From: Sthenelais limicola
Taxonomy: Eukaryota > Annelida > Polychaeta > Phyllodocida > Sigalionidae
Length of the DNA: 64,000 nt
Direction: 5' to 3'
NCBI GenBank assembly: GCA_942159475.1
Contig: OW804095.1
Span: 155,202,536-155,266,535, forward strand
Below the pieces are notes generated by a model. That model saw only the letters and a list, made by a program, of their open reading frames with translations. It was not told where the DNA came from and made no database searches. Below, piece by piece: positions 1 through 13,363 of this stretch (position 1 is the first letter of the stretch; each line of letters starts with the position of its first letter). Both the position numbers and the translations under genes were made by a program.

Positions 1-3000
1 TAGAGTTAGTGTTCACTACTGTTGTACAGAGTGTGCTATTGGTATAGAGTTAGTGTTCACTACTGTTGTACAGAGTGTGCTATTGGTATAGAGCGCTCAC
101 TACTGTTGTACAGAGTGGGCTATTGGTATAGAGTTAGTGTTCACTACTGTTGTACAGAGTGTGCTATTGGTATAGAGTTAGTGTTCACTACTGTTGTACA
201 GAGTGTGCTATTGGTATAGAGCGCTCACTACTGTTGTACAGAGTGGGCTATTGGTATAGAGTTAGTGTTCACTACTGTTGTACAGAGTGTGCTATTGGTA
301 TAGAGTTAGTGTTCACTACTGTTGTACAGAGTGTGCTATTGGTATAGAGCGCTCACTACTGTTGTACAGAGTGGGCTATTGGTATAGAGTTAGTGTTCAC
401 TACTGTTGTACAGAGTGGGCTATTGGTATAGAGTTAGTGCTCACTACTGTTGTACAGAGTGGGCTATTGGTATAGAGTTAGTGTTCACTACTGTTGTACA
501 GAGTGGGCTATTGGTATAGAGTTAGTGTTCACTACTGTTGTACAGAGTGTGCTATTGGTATAGAGCGCTCACTACTGTTGTACAGAGTGTGCTATTGGTA
601 TAGAGTTAGTGTTCACTACTGTTGTACAGAGTGTGCTATTGGTATAGAGTTAGTGTTCACTACTGTTGTACAGAGTGGGCTATTGGTATAGAGTTAGTGT
701 TCACTACTGTTGTACAGAGGGGGCTATTGGTATAGAGTTAGTGTTCACTACTGTTGTACAGAGTGTGCTATTGGTATAGAGTTAGTGTTCACTACTGTTG
801 TACAGAGTGGGCTATTGGTATAGAGTTAGTGTTCACTACTGTTGTACAGAGGGGGCTATTGGTATAGAGTTAGTGTTCACTACTGTTGTACAGAGTGTGC
901 TATTGGTATAGAGTTAGTGTTCACTACTGTTGTACAGAGTGTGCTATTGGTATAGAGTTAGTGTTCACTACTGTTGTACAGAGTGTGCTATTGGTATAGA
1001 GTTAGTGTTCACTACTGTTGTACAGAGTGGGCTATTGGTATAGAGTTAGTGCTCACTACTGTTGTACAGAGTGTGCTATTGGTATAGAGTTAGTGTTCAC
1101 TACTGTTGTACAGAGTGTGCTATTGGTATAGAGTTAGTGTTCACTACTGTTGTACAGAGTGTGCTATTGGTATAGAGTTAGTGTTCACTACTGTTGTACA
1201 GAGTGGGCTATTGGTATAGAGCGCTCACTACTGTTGTACAGAGTGTGCTATTGGTATAGAGTTAGTGTTCACTACTGTTGTACAGAGTGGGCTATTGGTA
1301 TAGAGTTAGTGTTCACTACTGTTGTACAGAGTGTGCTATTGGTATAGAGCGCTCACTACTGTTGTACAGAGTGTGCTATTGGTATAGAGTTAGTGTTCAC
1401 TACTGTTGTACAGAGTGTGCTATTGGTGTAGAGTTAGTGTTCACTACTGCTGTACAGAGTGTGCTATTGGTATAGAGTTAGTGCTCACTACTGTTGTACA
1501 GAGTGTGCTATTGGTATAGAGTTAGTGTTCACTACTGTTGTACAGAGTGGGCTATTGGTATAGAGTTAGCGCTCACTACTGTTGTACAGAGTGGGCTATT
1601 GGTATAGAGTTAGTGTTCACTACTGTTGTACAGAGTGTGCTATTGGTATAGAGTTAGTGTTCACTACTGTTGTACAGAGTGGGCTATTGGTATAGAGTTA
1701 GTGTTCACTACTGTTGTACAGAGTGTGCTATTGGTATAGAGTTAGTGTTCACTACTGTTGTACAGAGTGTGCTATTGGTATAGAGTTAGTGTTCACTACT
1801 GTTGTACAGAGTGTGCTATTGGTATAGAGTTAGTGTTCACTACTGTTGTACAGAGTGGGCTATTGGTATAGAGCGCTCACTACTGTTGTACAGAGTGTGC
1901 TATTGGTATAGAGTTAGTGTTCACTACTGTTGTACAGAGTGGGCTATTGGTATAGAGCGCTCACTACTGTTGTACAGAGTGTGCTATTGGTATAGAGTTA
2001 GCGCTCACTACTGTTGTACAGAGTGGGCTATTGGTATAGAGTTAGTGTTCACTTCTGTTGTACAGAGTGTGCTATTGGTATAGAGTTAGTGTTCACTACT
2101 GTTGTACAGAGTGTGCTATTGGTATAGAGTTAGTGTTCACTACTGTTGTACAGAGTGTGCTATTGGTATAGAGTTAGTGTTCACTACTGTTGTACAGAGT
2201 GTGCTATTGGTATAGAGTTAGTGTTCACTACTGCTGTACAGAGTGTGCTATTGGTATAGAGTTAGTGTTCACTACTGTTGTACAGAGTGTGCTATTGGTA
2301 TAGAGTTAGTGCTCACTACTGTTGTACAGAGTGGGCTATTGGTATAGAGTTAGTGTTCACTACTGTTGTACAGAGTGTGCTATTGGTATAGAGCGCTCAC
2401 TACTGGTGTACAGAGTGTGCTATTGGTATAGAGTTAGTGCTCACTACTGTTGTACAGAGTGTGCTATTGGTATAGAGTTAGTGTTCACTACTGTTGTACA
2501 GAGTGGGCTATTGGTATAGAGTTAGTGTTCACTACTGTTGTACAGAGTGTGCTATTGGTATAGAGTTAGTGTTCACTACTGTTGTACAGAGTGTGCTATT
2601 GGTATAGAGTTAGTGTTCACTACTGTTGTACAGAGTGGGCTATTGGTATAGAGTTAGTGTTCACTACTGTTGTACAGAGTGGGCTATTGGTATAGAGTTA
2701 GTGTTCACTACTGTTGTACAGAGTGGGCTATTGGTATAGAGTTAGTGTTCACTACTGTTGTACAGAGTGGGCTATTGGTATAGAGTTAGTGTTCACTACT
2801 GTTGTACAGAGTGTTATATTGGTATAGAGTTAGTGTTCACTACTGTTGTACAGAGTGTGCTATTGGTATAGAGTTAGTGTTCACTACTGTTGTACAGAGT
2901 GTGCTATTGGTATAGAGTTAGTGTTCACTACTGTTGTACAGAGTGGGCTATTGGTATAGAGTTAGTGTTCACTACTGTTGTACAGAGTGTGCTATTGGTA

Positions 3001-6000
3001 TAGAGTTAGTGTTCACTACTGTTGTACAGAGTGTGCTATTGGTATAGAGTTAGTGTTCACTACTGTTGTACAGAGTGTGCTATTGGTATAGAGTTAGTGT
3101 TCACTACTGTTGTACAGAGTGTGCTATTGGTATAGAGTTAGTGTTCACTACTGTTGTACAGAGTGGGCTATTGGTATAGAGTTAGTGTTCACTACTGCTG
3201 TACAGAGTGGGCTATTGGTATAGAGTTAGTGTTCACTACTGCTGTACAGAGTGTGCTATTGGTATAGAGTTAGTGCTCACTACTGTTGTACAGAGTGGGC
3301 TATTGGTATAGAGCGTTCACTACTGTTGTACAGAGTGGGCTATTGGTATAGAGTTAGTGTTCACTACTGTTGTACAGAGTGTGCTATTGGTATAGAGCGC
3401 TCACTACTGTTGTACAGAGTGTGCTATTGGTATAGAGTTAGTGTTCACTACTGTTGTACAGAGTGGGCTATTGGTATAGAGCGCTCACTACTGCTGTACA
3501 GAGTGGGCTATTGGTATAGAGTTAGTGTTCACTACTGTTGTACAGAGTGTGCTATTGGTATAGAGTTAGTGTTCACCACTGTTGTACAGAGTGTGCTATT
3601 GGTATAGAGTTAGTGTTCACTACTGTTGTACAGAGTGGGCTATTGGTATAGAGTTAGTGTTCACTACTGTTGTACAGAGTGGGCTATTGGTATAGAGTTA
3701 GTGTTCACTACTGTTGTACAGAGTGTGCTATTGGTATAGAGTTAGTGCTCACTACTGTTGTACAGAGTGTGCTATTGGTATAGAGTTAGTGTTCACTACT
3801 GTTGTACAGAGTGTGCTATTGGTATAGAGTTAGTGTTCACTACTGTTGTACAGAGTGGGCTATTGGTATAGAGTTAGTGCTCACTACTGTTGTACAGAGT
3901 GTGCTATTGGTATAGAGTTAGTGTTCACTACTGTTGTACAGAGTGTGCTATTGGTATAGAGTTAGTGTTCACTACTGTTGTACAGAGTGTGCTATTGGTA
4001 TAGAGCGCTCACTACTGTTGTACAGAGTGTGCTATTGGTATAGAGTTAGTGCTCACTACTGTTGTACAGAGTGGGCTATTGGTATAGAGCGCTCACTACT
4101 GTTGTACAGAGTGTGCTATTGGTATAGAGTTAGTGCTCACTACTGTTGTACAGAGTGGGCTATTGGTATAGAGTTAGTGTTCACTACTGTTGTACAGAGT
4201 GGGCTATTGGTATAGAGTTAGTGCTCACTACTGTTGTACAGAGTGTGCTATTGGTATAGAGTTAGTGTTCACTACTGTTGTACAGAGTGTGCTATTGGTA
4301 TAGAGCGCTCACTACTGTTGTACAGAGTGTGCTATTGGTATAGAGTTAGTGTTCACTACTGTTGTACAGAGTGTGCTATTGGTATAGAGCGCTCACTACT
4401 GGTGTACAGAGTGTGCTATTGGTATAGAGTTAGTGTTCACTACTGTTGTACAGAGTGTGCTATTGGTATAGAGCGCTCACTACTGGTGTACAGAGTGTGC
4501 TATTGGTATAGAGTTAGTGTTCACTACTGTTGTACAGAGTGGGCTATTGGTATAGAGTTAGTGTTCACTACTGTTGTACAGAGTGGGCTATTGGTATAGA
4601 GTTAGTGTTCACTACTGTTGTACAGAGTGGGCTATTGGTATAGAGTGTTCACTACTGTTGTACAGAGTGGGCTATTGGTATAGAGTTAGTGTTCACTACT
4701 GTTGTACAGAGTGTGCTATTGGTATAGAGTTAGTGCTCACTACTGTTGTACAGAGTGTGCTATTGGTATAGAGCGCTCACTACTGCTGTACAGAGTGGGC
4801 TATTGGTATAGAGTTAGTGTTCACTACTGTTGTACAGAGTGTGCTATTGGTATAGAGTTAGTGTTCACTACTGCTGTACAGAGTGGGCTATTGGTATAGA
4901 GTTAGTGTTCACTACTGCTGTACAGAGTGTGCTATTGGTATAGAGTTAGTGTTCACTACTGTTGTACAGAGTGGGCTATTGGTATAGAGTTAGTGTTCAC
5001 TACTGTTGTACAGAGTGTGCTATTGGTATAGAGTTAGTGTTCACTACTGTTGTACAGAGTGTGCTATTGGTGTAGAGTTAGTGTTCACTACTGTTGTACA
5101 GAGTGTGCTATTGGTATAGAGTTAGTGTTCACTACTGTTGTACAGAGTGTGCTATTGGTATAGAGTTAGTGTTCACTACTGTTGTACAGAGTGTGCTATT
5201 GGTATAGAGTTAGTGTTCACTACTGTTGTACAGAGTGTGCTATTGGTATAGAGTTAGTGTTCACTACTGTTGTACAGAGTGTGCTATTGGTATAGAGTTA
5301 GTGTTCACTACTGTTGTACAGAGTGGGCTATTGGTATAGAGTTAGTGTTCACTACTGTTGTACAGAGTGTGCTATTGGTATAGAGCGCTCACTACTGGTG
5401 TACAGAGTGTGATATTTGTATAGAGTTAGTGTTCACTACTGTTGTACAGAGTGGGCTATTGGTATAGAGTTAGTGTTCACTACTGTTGTACAGAGTGTGC
5501 TATTGGTATAGAGTTAGTGCTCACTACTGTTGTACAGAGTGTTATATTGGTATAGAGTTAGTGTTCACTACTGCTGTACAGAGTGGGCTATTGGTATAGA
5601 GTTAGTGCTCACTACTGTTGTACAGAGTGTTATATTGGTATAGAGTTAGTGTTCACTACTGTTGTACAGAGTGGGCTATTGGTATAGAGCGCTCACTACT
5701 GTTGTACAGAGTGGGCTATTGGTATAGAGCGCTCACTACTGGTGTACAGAGTGTGCTATTGGTATAGAGTTAGTGTTCACTACTGTTGTACAGAGTGGGC
5801 TATTGGTATAGAGTTAGTGTTCACTACTGTTGTACAGAGTGTGCTATTGGTATAGAGTTAGTGCTCACTACTACTGTACAGAGTGTGCTATTGGTATAGA
5901 GTTAGTGTTCACTACTGTTGTACAGAGTGTGCTATTGGTATAGAGTTAGTGTTCACTACTGATGTACAGAGTGGGCTATTGGTATAGAGTTAGTGTTCAC

Positions 6001-9000
6001 TACTGTTGTACAGAGTGTGCTATTGGTATAGAGTTAGTGCTCACTACTGTTGTACAGAGTGTTATATTGGTATAGAGTTAGTGTTCACTACTGCTGTACA
6101 GAGTGGGCTATTGGTATAGAGTTAGTGTTCACTACTGTTGTACAGAGTGTGCTATTGGTATAGAGTTAGTGTTCACTACTGTTGTACAGAGTGTGCTATT
6201 GGTATAGAGTTAGTGTTCACTACTGTTGTACAGAGTGGGCTATTGGTATAGAGCGCTCACTACTGCTGTACAGAGTGGGCTATTGGTATAGAGCGCTCAC
6301 TACTGGTGTACAGAGTGTGCTATTGGTATAGAGTTAGTGTTCACTACTGTTGTACAGAGTGTGCTATTGGTATAGAGTTAGTGTTCACTACTGTTGTACA
6401 GAGTGTGCTATTGGTATAGAGTTAGTGTTCACTACTGTTGTACAGAGTGGGCTATTGGTATAGAGTTAGTGTTCACTACTGTTGTACAGAGTGGGCTATT
6501 GGTATAGAGTTAGTGTTCACTACTGTTGTACAGAGTGGGCTATTGGTATAGAGTTAGTGTTCACTACTGTTGTACAGAGTGGGCTATTGGTATAGAGTTA
6601 GTGTTCACTACTGTTGTACAGAGTGGGCTATTGGTATAGAGTTAGTGTTCACTACTGTTGTACAGAGTGTGCTATTGGTGTAGAGTTAGTGTTCACTACT
6701 GTTGTACAGAGTGTGCTATTGGTATAGAGTTAGTGTTCACTACTGTTGTACAGAGTGGGCTATTGGTATAGAGCGCTCACTACTGTTGTACAGAGTGTGC
6801 TATTAGTATAGAGCGCTCACTACTGTTGTACAGAGTGTGCTATTGGTATAGAGTTAGTGTTCACTACTGTTGTACAGAGTGGGCTATTGGTATAGAGTTA
6901 GTGTTCACTACTGTTGTACAGAGTGGGCTATTGGTATAGAGTTAGTGTTCACTACTGCTGTACAGAGTGGGCTATTGGTATAGAGTTAGTGTTCACTACT
7001 GTTGTACAGAGTGGGCTATTGGTATAGAGTTAGTGTTCACTACTGCTGTACAGAGTGGGCTATTGGTATAGAGTTAGTGTTCACTACTGTTGTACAGAGT
7101 GTGCTATTGGTATAGAGTTAGTGTTCACTACTGTTGTACAGAGTGGGCTATTGGTATAGAGTTAGTGTTCACTACTGTTGTACAGAGTGGGCTATTGGTA
7201 TAGAGTTAGTGCTCACTACTGTTGTACAGAGTGTGCTATTGGTATAGAGTTAGTGTTCACTACTGTTGTACAGAGTGTGCTATTGGTATAGAGTTAGTGT
7301 TCACTACTGTTGTACAGAGTGTGCTATTGGTATAGAGTTAGTGTTCACTACTGTTGTACAGAGTGTGCTATTGGTATAGAGTTAGTGCTCACTACTGTTG
7401 TACAGAGTGTGCTATTGGTATAGAGTTAGTGTTCACTACTGTTGTACAGAGTGGGCTATTGGTATAGAGTTAGTGTTCACTACTGTTGTACAGAGTGTGC
7501 TATTGGTATAGAGTTAGTGTTCACTACTGTTGTACAGAGTGGGCTGTTGGTATAGAGTTAGTGTTCACTACTGTTGTACAGAGTGGGCTGTTGGTATAGA
7601 GTTAGTGTTCACTACTGTTGTACAGAGTGGGCTATTGGTATAGAGTTAGTGTTCACTACTGTTGTACAGAGTGTGCTATTGGTATAGAGTTAGTGCTCAC
7701 TACTGTTGTACAGAGTGTGCTATTGGTATAGAGTTAGTGTTCACTACTGTTGTACAGAGTGGGCTATTGGTATAGAGTTAGTGTTCACTACTGTTGTACA
7801 GAGTGTGCTATTGGTATAGAGTTAGTGTTCACTACTGTTGTACAGAGTGGGCTATTGGTATAGAGTTAGTGTTCACTACTGTTGTACAGAGTGGGCTATT
7901 GGTATAGAGTTAGTGTTCACTACTGTTGTACAGAGTGTGCTATTGGTATAGAGCGCTCACTACTGGTGTACAGAGTGGGCTATTGGTATAGAGTTAGTGT
8001 TCACTACTGTTGTACAGAGTGGGCTATTGGTATAGAGTTAGTGTTCACTACTGTTGTACAGAGTGTGCTATTGGTATAGAGTGTTCACTACTGTTGTACA
8101 GAGTGTGCTATTGGTATAGAGTTAGTGTTCACTACTGTTGTACAGAGTGGGCTATTGGTATAGAGTTAGTGTTCACTACTGTTGTACAGAGTGGGCTATT
8201 GGTATAGAGTTAGTGTTCACTACTGTTGTGCAGAGTGTGCTATTGGTATAGAGTTAGTGTTCACTACTGTTGTACAGAGTGTGCTATTGGTATAGAGTTA
8301 GTGTTCACTACTGTTGTACAGAGTGTGCTATTGGTATAGAGTGTTCACTACTGTTGTACAGAGTGTGCTATTGGTATAGAGTTAGTGTTCACTACTGTTG
8401 TACAGAGTGTGCTATTGGTATAGAGTTAGTGTTGACTACTGTTGTACAGAGTGTGCTATTGGTATAGAGTTAGTGTTCACTACTGTTGTACAGAGTGTGC
8501 TGTTGGTATAGAGTGTTCACTACTGTTGTACAGAGTGTGCTATTGGTATAGAGTTAGTGTTCACTACTGTTGTACAGAGTGTGCTATTGGTATAGAGTTA
8601 GTGTTCACTACTGTTGTACAGAGTGTGCTATTGGTATAGAGTTAGTGTTCACTACTGTTGTACAGAGTGGGCTATTGGTATAGAGTTAGTGTTCACTACT
8701 GTTGTACAGAGTGGGCTATTGGTATAGAGTTAGTGTTCACTACTGTTGTACAGAGTGGGCTATTGGTATAGAGTTAGTGTTCACTACTGTTGTACAGAGT
8801 GGGCTATTGGTATAGAGTTAGTGTTCACTACTGTTGTACAGAGTGTGCTATTGGTATAGAGTTAGTGCTCACTACTGTTGTACAGAGTGGGCTATTGGTA
8901 TAGAGTTAGTGCTCACTACTGTTGTACAGAGTGTGCTGTTGGTATAGAGTGTTCACTACTGTTGTACAGAGTGGGCTATTGGTATAGAGTTAGTGTTCAC

Positions 9001-12000
9001 TACTGTTGTACAGAGTGGGCTATTGGTATAGAGTGTTCACTACTGTTGTACAGAGTGTGCTATTGGTATAGAGTTAGTGTTCACTACTGTTGTACAGAGT
9101 GGGCTATTGGTATAGAGTTAGTGTTCACTACTGTTGTACAGAGTGGGCTATTGGTATAGAGTTAGTGTTCACTACTGTTGTACAGAGTGGGCTATTGGTA
9201 TAGAGTTAGTGTTCACTACTGTTGTACAGAGTGGGCTATTGGTATAGAGTTAGTGTTCACTACTGTTGTACAGAGTGTGCTATTGGTATAGAGTTAGTGC
9301 TCACTACTGTTGTACAGAGTGTGCTATTGGTATAGAGTTAGTGTTCACTACTGTTGTACAGAGTGTGCTATTGGTATAGAGTTAGTGTTCACTACTGTTG
9401 TACAGAGTGTGCTATTGGTATAGAGTTAGTGCTCACTACTGTTGTACAGAGTGTGCTATTGGTATAGAGTTAGTGTTCACTACTGTTGTACAGAGTGGGC
9501 TATTGGTATAGAGCGCTCACTACTGTTGTACAGAGTGTGCTATTGGTATAGAGTTAGTGCTCACTACTGTTGTACAGAGTGTGCTATTGGTATAGAGTTA
9601 GTGTTCACTACTGTTGTACAGAGTGGGCTATTGGTATAGAGTTAGTGCTCACTACTGTTGTACAGAGTGTGCTATTGGTATAGAGTTAGTGTTCACTACT
9701 GTTGTACAGAGTGTGCTATTGGTATAGAGTTAGTGCTCACTACTGTTGTACAGAGTGTGCTATTGGTATAGAGTTAGTGCTCACTACTGTTGTACAGAGT
9801 GTGCTATTGGTATAGAGTTAGTGCTCACTACTGTTGTACAGAGTGGGCTATTGGTATAGAGTTAGTGTTCACTACTGTTGTACAGAGTGTGCTATTGGTA
9901 TAGAGTTAGTGTTCACTACTGTTGTACAGAGTGTGCTATTGGTATAGAGTTAGTGTTCACTACTGTTGTACAGAGTGGGCTATTGGTATAGAGTTAGTGT
10001 TCACTACTGTTGTACAGAGTGTGCTATTGGTATAGAGTTAGTGTTCACTACTGCTGTACAGAGTGTGCTATTGGTATAGAGTTAGTGTTCACTACTGTTG
10101 TACAGAGTGGGCTATTGGTATAGAGTTAGTGTTCACTACTGTTGTACAGAGTGTGCTATTGGTATAGAGTTAGTGTTCACTACTGTTGTACAGAGTGGGC
10201 TATTGGTATAGAGTTAGTGTTCACTACTGTTGTACAGAGTGTGCTATTGGTATAGAGCGCTCACTACTGTTGTACAGAGTGGGCTATTGGTATAGAGTTA
10301 GTGTTCACTACTGTTGTACAGAGTGTGCTATTGGTATAGAGTTAGTGCTCACTACTGTTGTACAGAGTGGGCTATTGGTATAGAGTTAGTGTTCACTACT
10401 GTTGTACAGAGTGGGCTATTGGTATAGGGTTAGTGTTCACTACTGTTGTACAGAGTGTGCTATTGGTATAGAGTTAGTGTTCACTACTGTTGTACAGAGT
10501 GTGCTATTGGTATAGAGTTAGTGTTCACTACTGTTGTACAGAGTGTGCTATTGGTATAGAGTTAGTGCTCACTACTGTTGTACAGAGTGGGCTATTGGTA
10601 TAGAGTGTTCACTACTGTTGTACAGAGTGTGCTATTGGTATAGAGTTAGTGCTCACTACTGTTGTACAGAGTGTGCTATTGGTATAGAGTTAGTGCTCAC
10701 TACTGTTGTACAGAGTGGGCTATTGGTATAGAGTTAGTGTTCACTACTGTTGTACAGAGTGTGCTATTGGTATAGAGTTAGTGCTCACTACTGTTGTACA
10801 GAGTGGGCTATTGGTATAGAGTTAGTGTTCACTACTGTTGTACAGAGTGGGCTATTGGTATAGAGCGCTCACTACTGTTGTACAGAGTGGGCTATTGGTA
10901 TAGAGTTAGCGCTCACTACTGTTGTACAGAGTGGGCTATTGGTATAGAGTTAGTGTTCACTACTGTTGTACAGAGTGTGCTATTGGTATAGAGTTAGTGT
11001 TCACTACTGTTGTACAGAGTGTGCTATTGGTATAGAGTTAGTGTTCACTACTGTTGTACAGAGTGGGCTATTGGTATAGAGTTAGTGTTCACTACTGTTG
11101 TACAGAGTGTGCTATTGGTATAGAGTTAGTGTTCAATACTGTTGTACAGAGTGTGCTATTGGTATAGAGTTAGTGCTCACTACTGTTGTACAGAGTGTGC
11201 TATTGGTATAGAGTTAGTGTTCACTACTGTTGTACAGAGTGGGCTGTTGGTATAGAGTTAGTGTTCACTACTGTTGTACAGAGTGTGCTATTGGTATAGA
11301 GTTAGTGTTCACTACTGCTGTACAGAGTGTGCTATTGGTATAGAGTTAGTGCTCACTACTGTTGTACAGAGTGTGCTATTGGTATAGAGTTAGTGTTCAC
11401 TACTGTTGTACAGAGTGTGCTATTGGTATAGAGCGCTCACTACTGTTGTACAGAGTGTTATATTGGTATAGAGTTAGTGTTCACTACTGTTGTACAGAGT
11501 GTGCTATTGGTATAGAGTTAGTGTTCACTACTGTTGTACAGAGTGGGCTATTGGTATAGAGTGTTCACTACTGTTGTACAGAGTGTGCTATTGGTATAGA
11601 GTTAGTGCTCACTACTGTTGTACAGAGTGTGCTATTGGTATAGAGTTAGTGTTCACTACTGTTGTACAGAGTGAGCTATTGGTATAGAGTTAGTGTTCAC
11701 TACTGTTGTACAGAGTGGGCTATTGGTATAGAGTTAGTGTTCACTACTGTTGTACAGAGTGTGCTATTGGTATAGAGTTAGTGTTCACTACTGTTGTACA
11801 GAGTGGGCTATTGGTATAGAGTGTTCACTACTGTTGTACAGAGTGTGCTATTGGTATAGAGTTAGTGCTCACTACTGTTGTACAGAGTGTGCTATTGGTA
11901 TAGAGTTAGTGTTCACTACTGTTGTACAGAGTGTGCTATTGGTATAGAGTTAGTGTTCACTACTGTTGTACAGAGTGGGCTATTGGTATAGAGTGCTCAC

Positions 12001-12345
12001 TACTGTTGTACAGAGTGTGCTATTGGTATAGAGTTAGTGTTCACTACTGTTGTACAGAGTGTGCTATTGGTATAGAGTTAGTGTTCACTACTGTTGTACA
12101 GAGTGGGCTATTGGTATAGAGTGTTCACTACTGTTGTACAGAGTGTGCTATTGGTATAGAGTTAGTGTTCACTACTGTTGTACAGAGTGGGCTATTGGTA
12201 TAGAGTGTTCACTACTGTTGTACAGAGTGTGCTATTGGTATAGAGTTAGTGTTCACTACTGTTGTACAGAGTGGGCTATTGGTATAGAGTGTTCACTACT
12301 GTTGTACAGAGTGTGCTATTGGTATAGAGTTAGTGTTCACTACTG
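1..12345. repeat. 12.3-kb minisatellite, 44/40-bp units, in GRAF intron
   Basis: Tandem array of about 280 units. The main unit is 44 bp, running from TATAGAGTTAGTGTTCAC to GTGCTATTGG. A 40-bp variant replaces GAGTTAGTGTTCAC with GAGCGCTCAC or GAGTGTTCAC. Most other variation is a G/T at one site (GTGTGCT or GTGGGCT) and a T/C in GTTCAC. A 44+40 pair is 84 bp, or 28 codons, which explains the repeated 65 to 130-residue open frames here; they are not genes. Near the right end (about 11980 to 12330) the units alternate 44 and 40 regularly, an 84-bp higher-order repeat. The array begins before the window and stops about 14 bp before the splice acceptor of the next exon. Confidence 0.97.
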
Positions 12346-12359
12346 TTGTCTTGTTGCAG

Positions 12360-12438
12360 GTCTGGGCCCCTCACCTTCCAGGCGTTGTGTGAGGATGACC
12401 GACGCTCGTGGCTGGACGCCATGGATGGCAAGGAACCG
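12360..12438 (+). CDS. Graf: GRAF exon: end of PH domain
   Basis: Internal exon of 79 nt, entered with one base completing a codon. It encodes SGPLTFQALCEDDRRSWLDA followed by MDGKEP. The RRSWLDAMDGKEP part is the conserved C-terminal helix of the GRAF PH domain and its exit. The acceptor is CTTGTTGCAG ending at 12359 and the donor is CCG/GTAAGT at 12439. The acceptor's polypyrimidine stretch (CACTACTGTTGTCTTGTTG) is partly the last unit of the upstream minisatellite. The PH domain in this family binds acidic phosphoinositides beside the BAR domain. The upstream PH exons are outside the window. Confidence rests on the motif, phase and good splice sites. Confidence 0.9.
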
Positions 12439-12721
12439 GTAAGTCTTCCTCACTTCTCAAGCTTTATGTCACCTAAATATAGACAAGGAATGGAACATGG
12501 GGCCTGTAATTTCAATCTTAAAATTTGCTTCAGTTTTCCTAAAAATGCAAGCAGTATGTAAAAAGCCTTTCTGTCCTCCTCCTCATAGAACCCGAGGACG
12601 CTATCATCTAATATAAAACCTTTGCTTGTTCTAATTCACCATAAAACATATAGTAGAGATTGCATGTATTTGTGTGTGACACAGTGAGCTGGTGTTGACA
12701 TGTGTATGACTTGTGTTACAG

Positions 12722-12761
12722 ATATATAATCAGCCTTCTAGTACAAGTGAACAGAAAGACT
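12722..12761 (+). CDS. Graf: GRAF exon: PH-RhoGAP linker
   Basis: Small 40-nt exon, phase 0 in and phase 1 out, encoding IYNQPSSTSEQKD. It continues directly from MDGKEP; vertebrate GRAF has the comparable stretch beginning VYN at this place. Acceptor GTGTTACAG ends at 12721 and donor ACT/GTAAGT begins at 12762. It forms the flexible hydrophilic link between PH and RhoGAP. The call depends on phase match and on the family resemblance of the first residues, since the exon is short. Confidence 0.85.
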
Positions 12762-12817
12762 GTAAGTACCTCCATGTAGCATTATCTTATAAACACCACT
12801 AACGGTATGAGTGCCAA

Positions 12818-12976
12818 GCAGATGAGGGAGGAAGGAGTGATGAGGGAGGAAGGAGTGATGAGGGAGGAAGGAGTGATGAGGGAGGAAGGAGTGATGAGGG
12901 AGGAAGGAGTGATGAGGGAGGAAGGAGTGATGAGGGAGGAAGGAGTGATGAGGGAGGAAGAAGTGATGAGGGAGAG
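12818..12976. repeat. 18-bp minisatellite in intron
   Basis: About 8 copies of an 18-bp purine-rich unit GATGAGGGAGGAAGGAGT. It gives a minus-strand open frame with a six-residue period (HHSFLP), a repeat artefact. It lies about 55 bp downstream of the donor of the preceding exon. Confidence 0.95.
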
Positions 12977-13271
12977 CTAGTAATACCAGTTCTTCATTTC
13001 TCGCTATGTGTAGAATGAGTTCCATAGGTTTATTATTAGTATTGTTAGTATGGGCCTAATTTTGCCAGTGAAAAGTAAATATTTCCCACTACAATTTCTC
13101 TTTTCTCTTACAAACTGAGAAATCCACATTTTCCTTGACTCCCAACAAAAAAGCACTAATTACAGTAATTAACCATTAAAAGATAATTTCGTAATTTTGG
13201 CTAATATTGTTGTGCAAGTATCCTGGAGGTGTGAACTATATAAGTAACCATGACAATGTGTTACCTTGCAG

Positions 13272-13334
13272 CTCAGCTGGATGACATCGGCTTCAGTTTT
13301 ATAAAGAAGTGCATCAGCGCCATCGAAACACAGG
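13272..13334 (+). CDS. Graf: GRAF exon: start of RhoGAP domain
   Basis: Exon of 63 nt, phase 1 in and phase 1 out, encoding (S)QLDDIGFSFIKKCISAIETQ. This is the first helix of the GRAF RhoGAP domain (family pattern LD-IGF--I-KCI-A-ET). Acceptor TTACCTTGCAG ends at 13271; the donor AGG/GTGAGT begins at 13335. The exon is immediately followed, within 30 bases, by the 19-bp tandem repeat that fills the next intron. Confidence 0.92.
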
Positions 13335-13363
13335 GTGAGTGTCACATGTACTTAGTGCAGATG

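Noticed and set aside
1..12345. CRISPR array
   Set aside because: Units are contiguous without unique spacers, and the genome is eukaryotic.
1..12442. About thirty open frames of 65 to 130 codons (YRVCYWYRVSVHYCC-type)
   Set aside because: They come from the 44+40-bp units (84 bp = 28 codons) in an intron; identical peptides recur with unit phase and have no start context or splice support.
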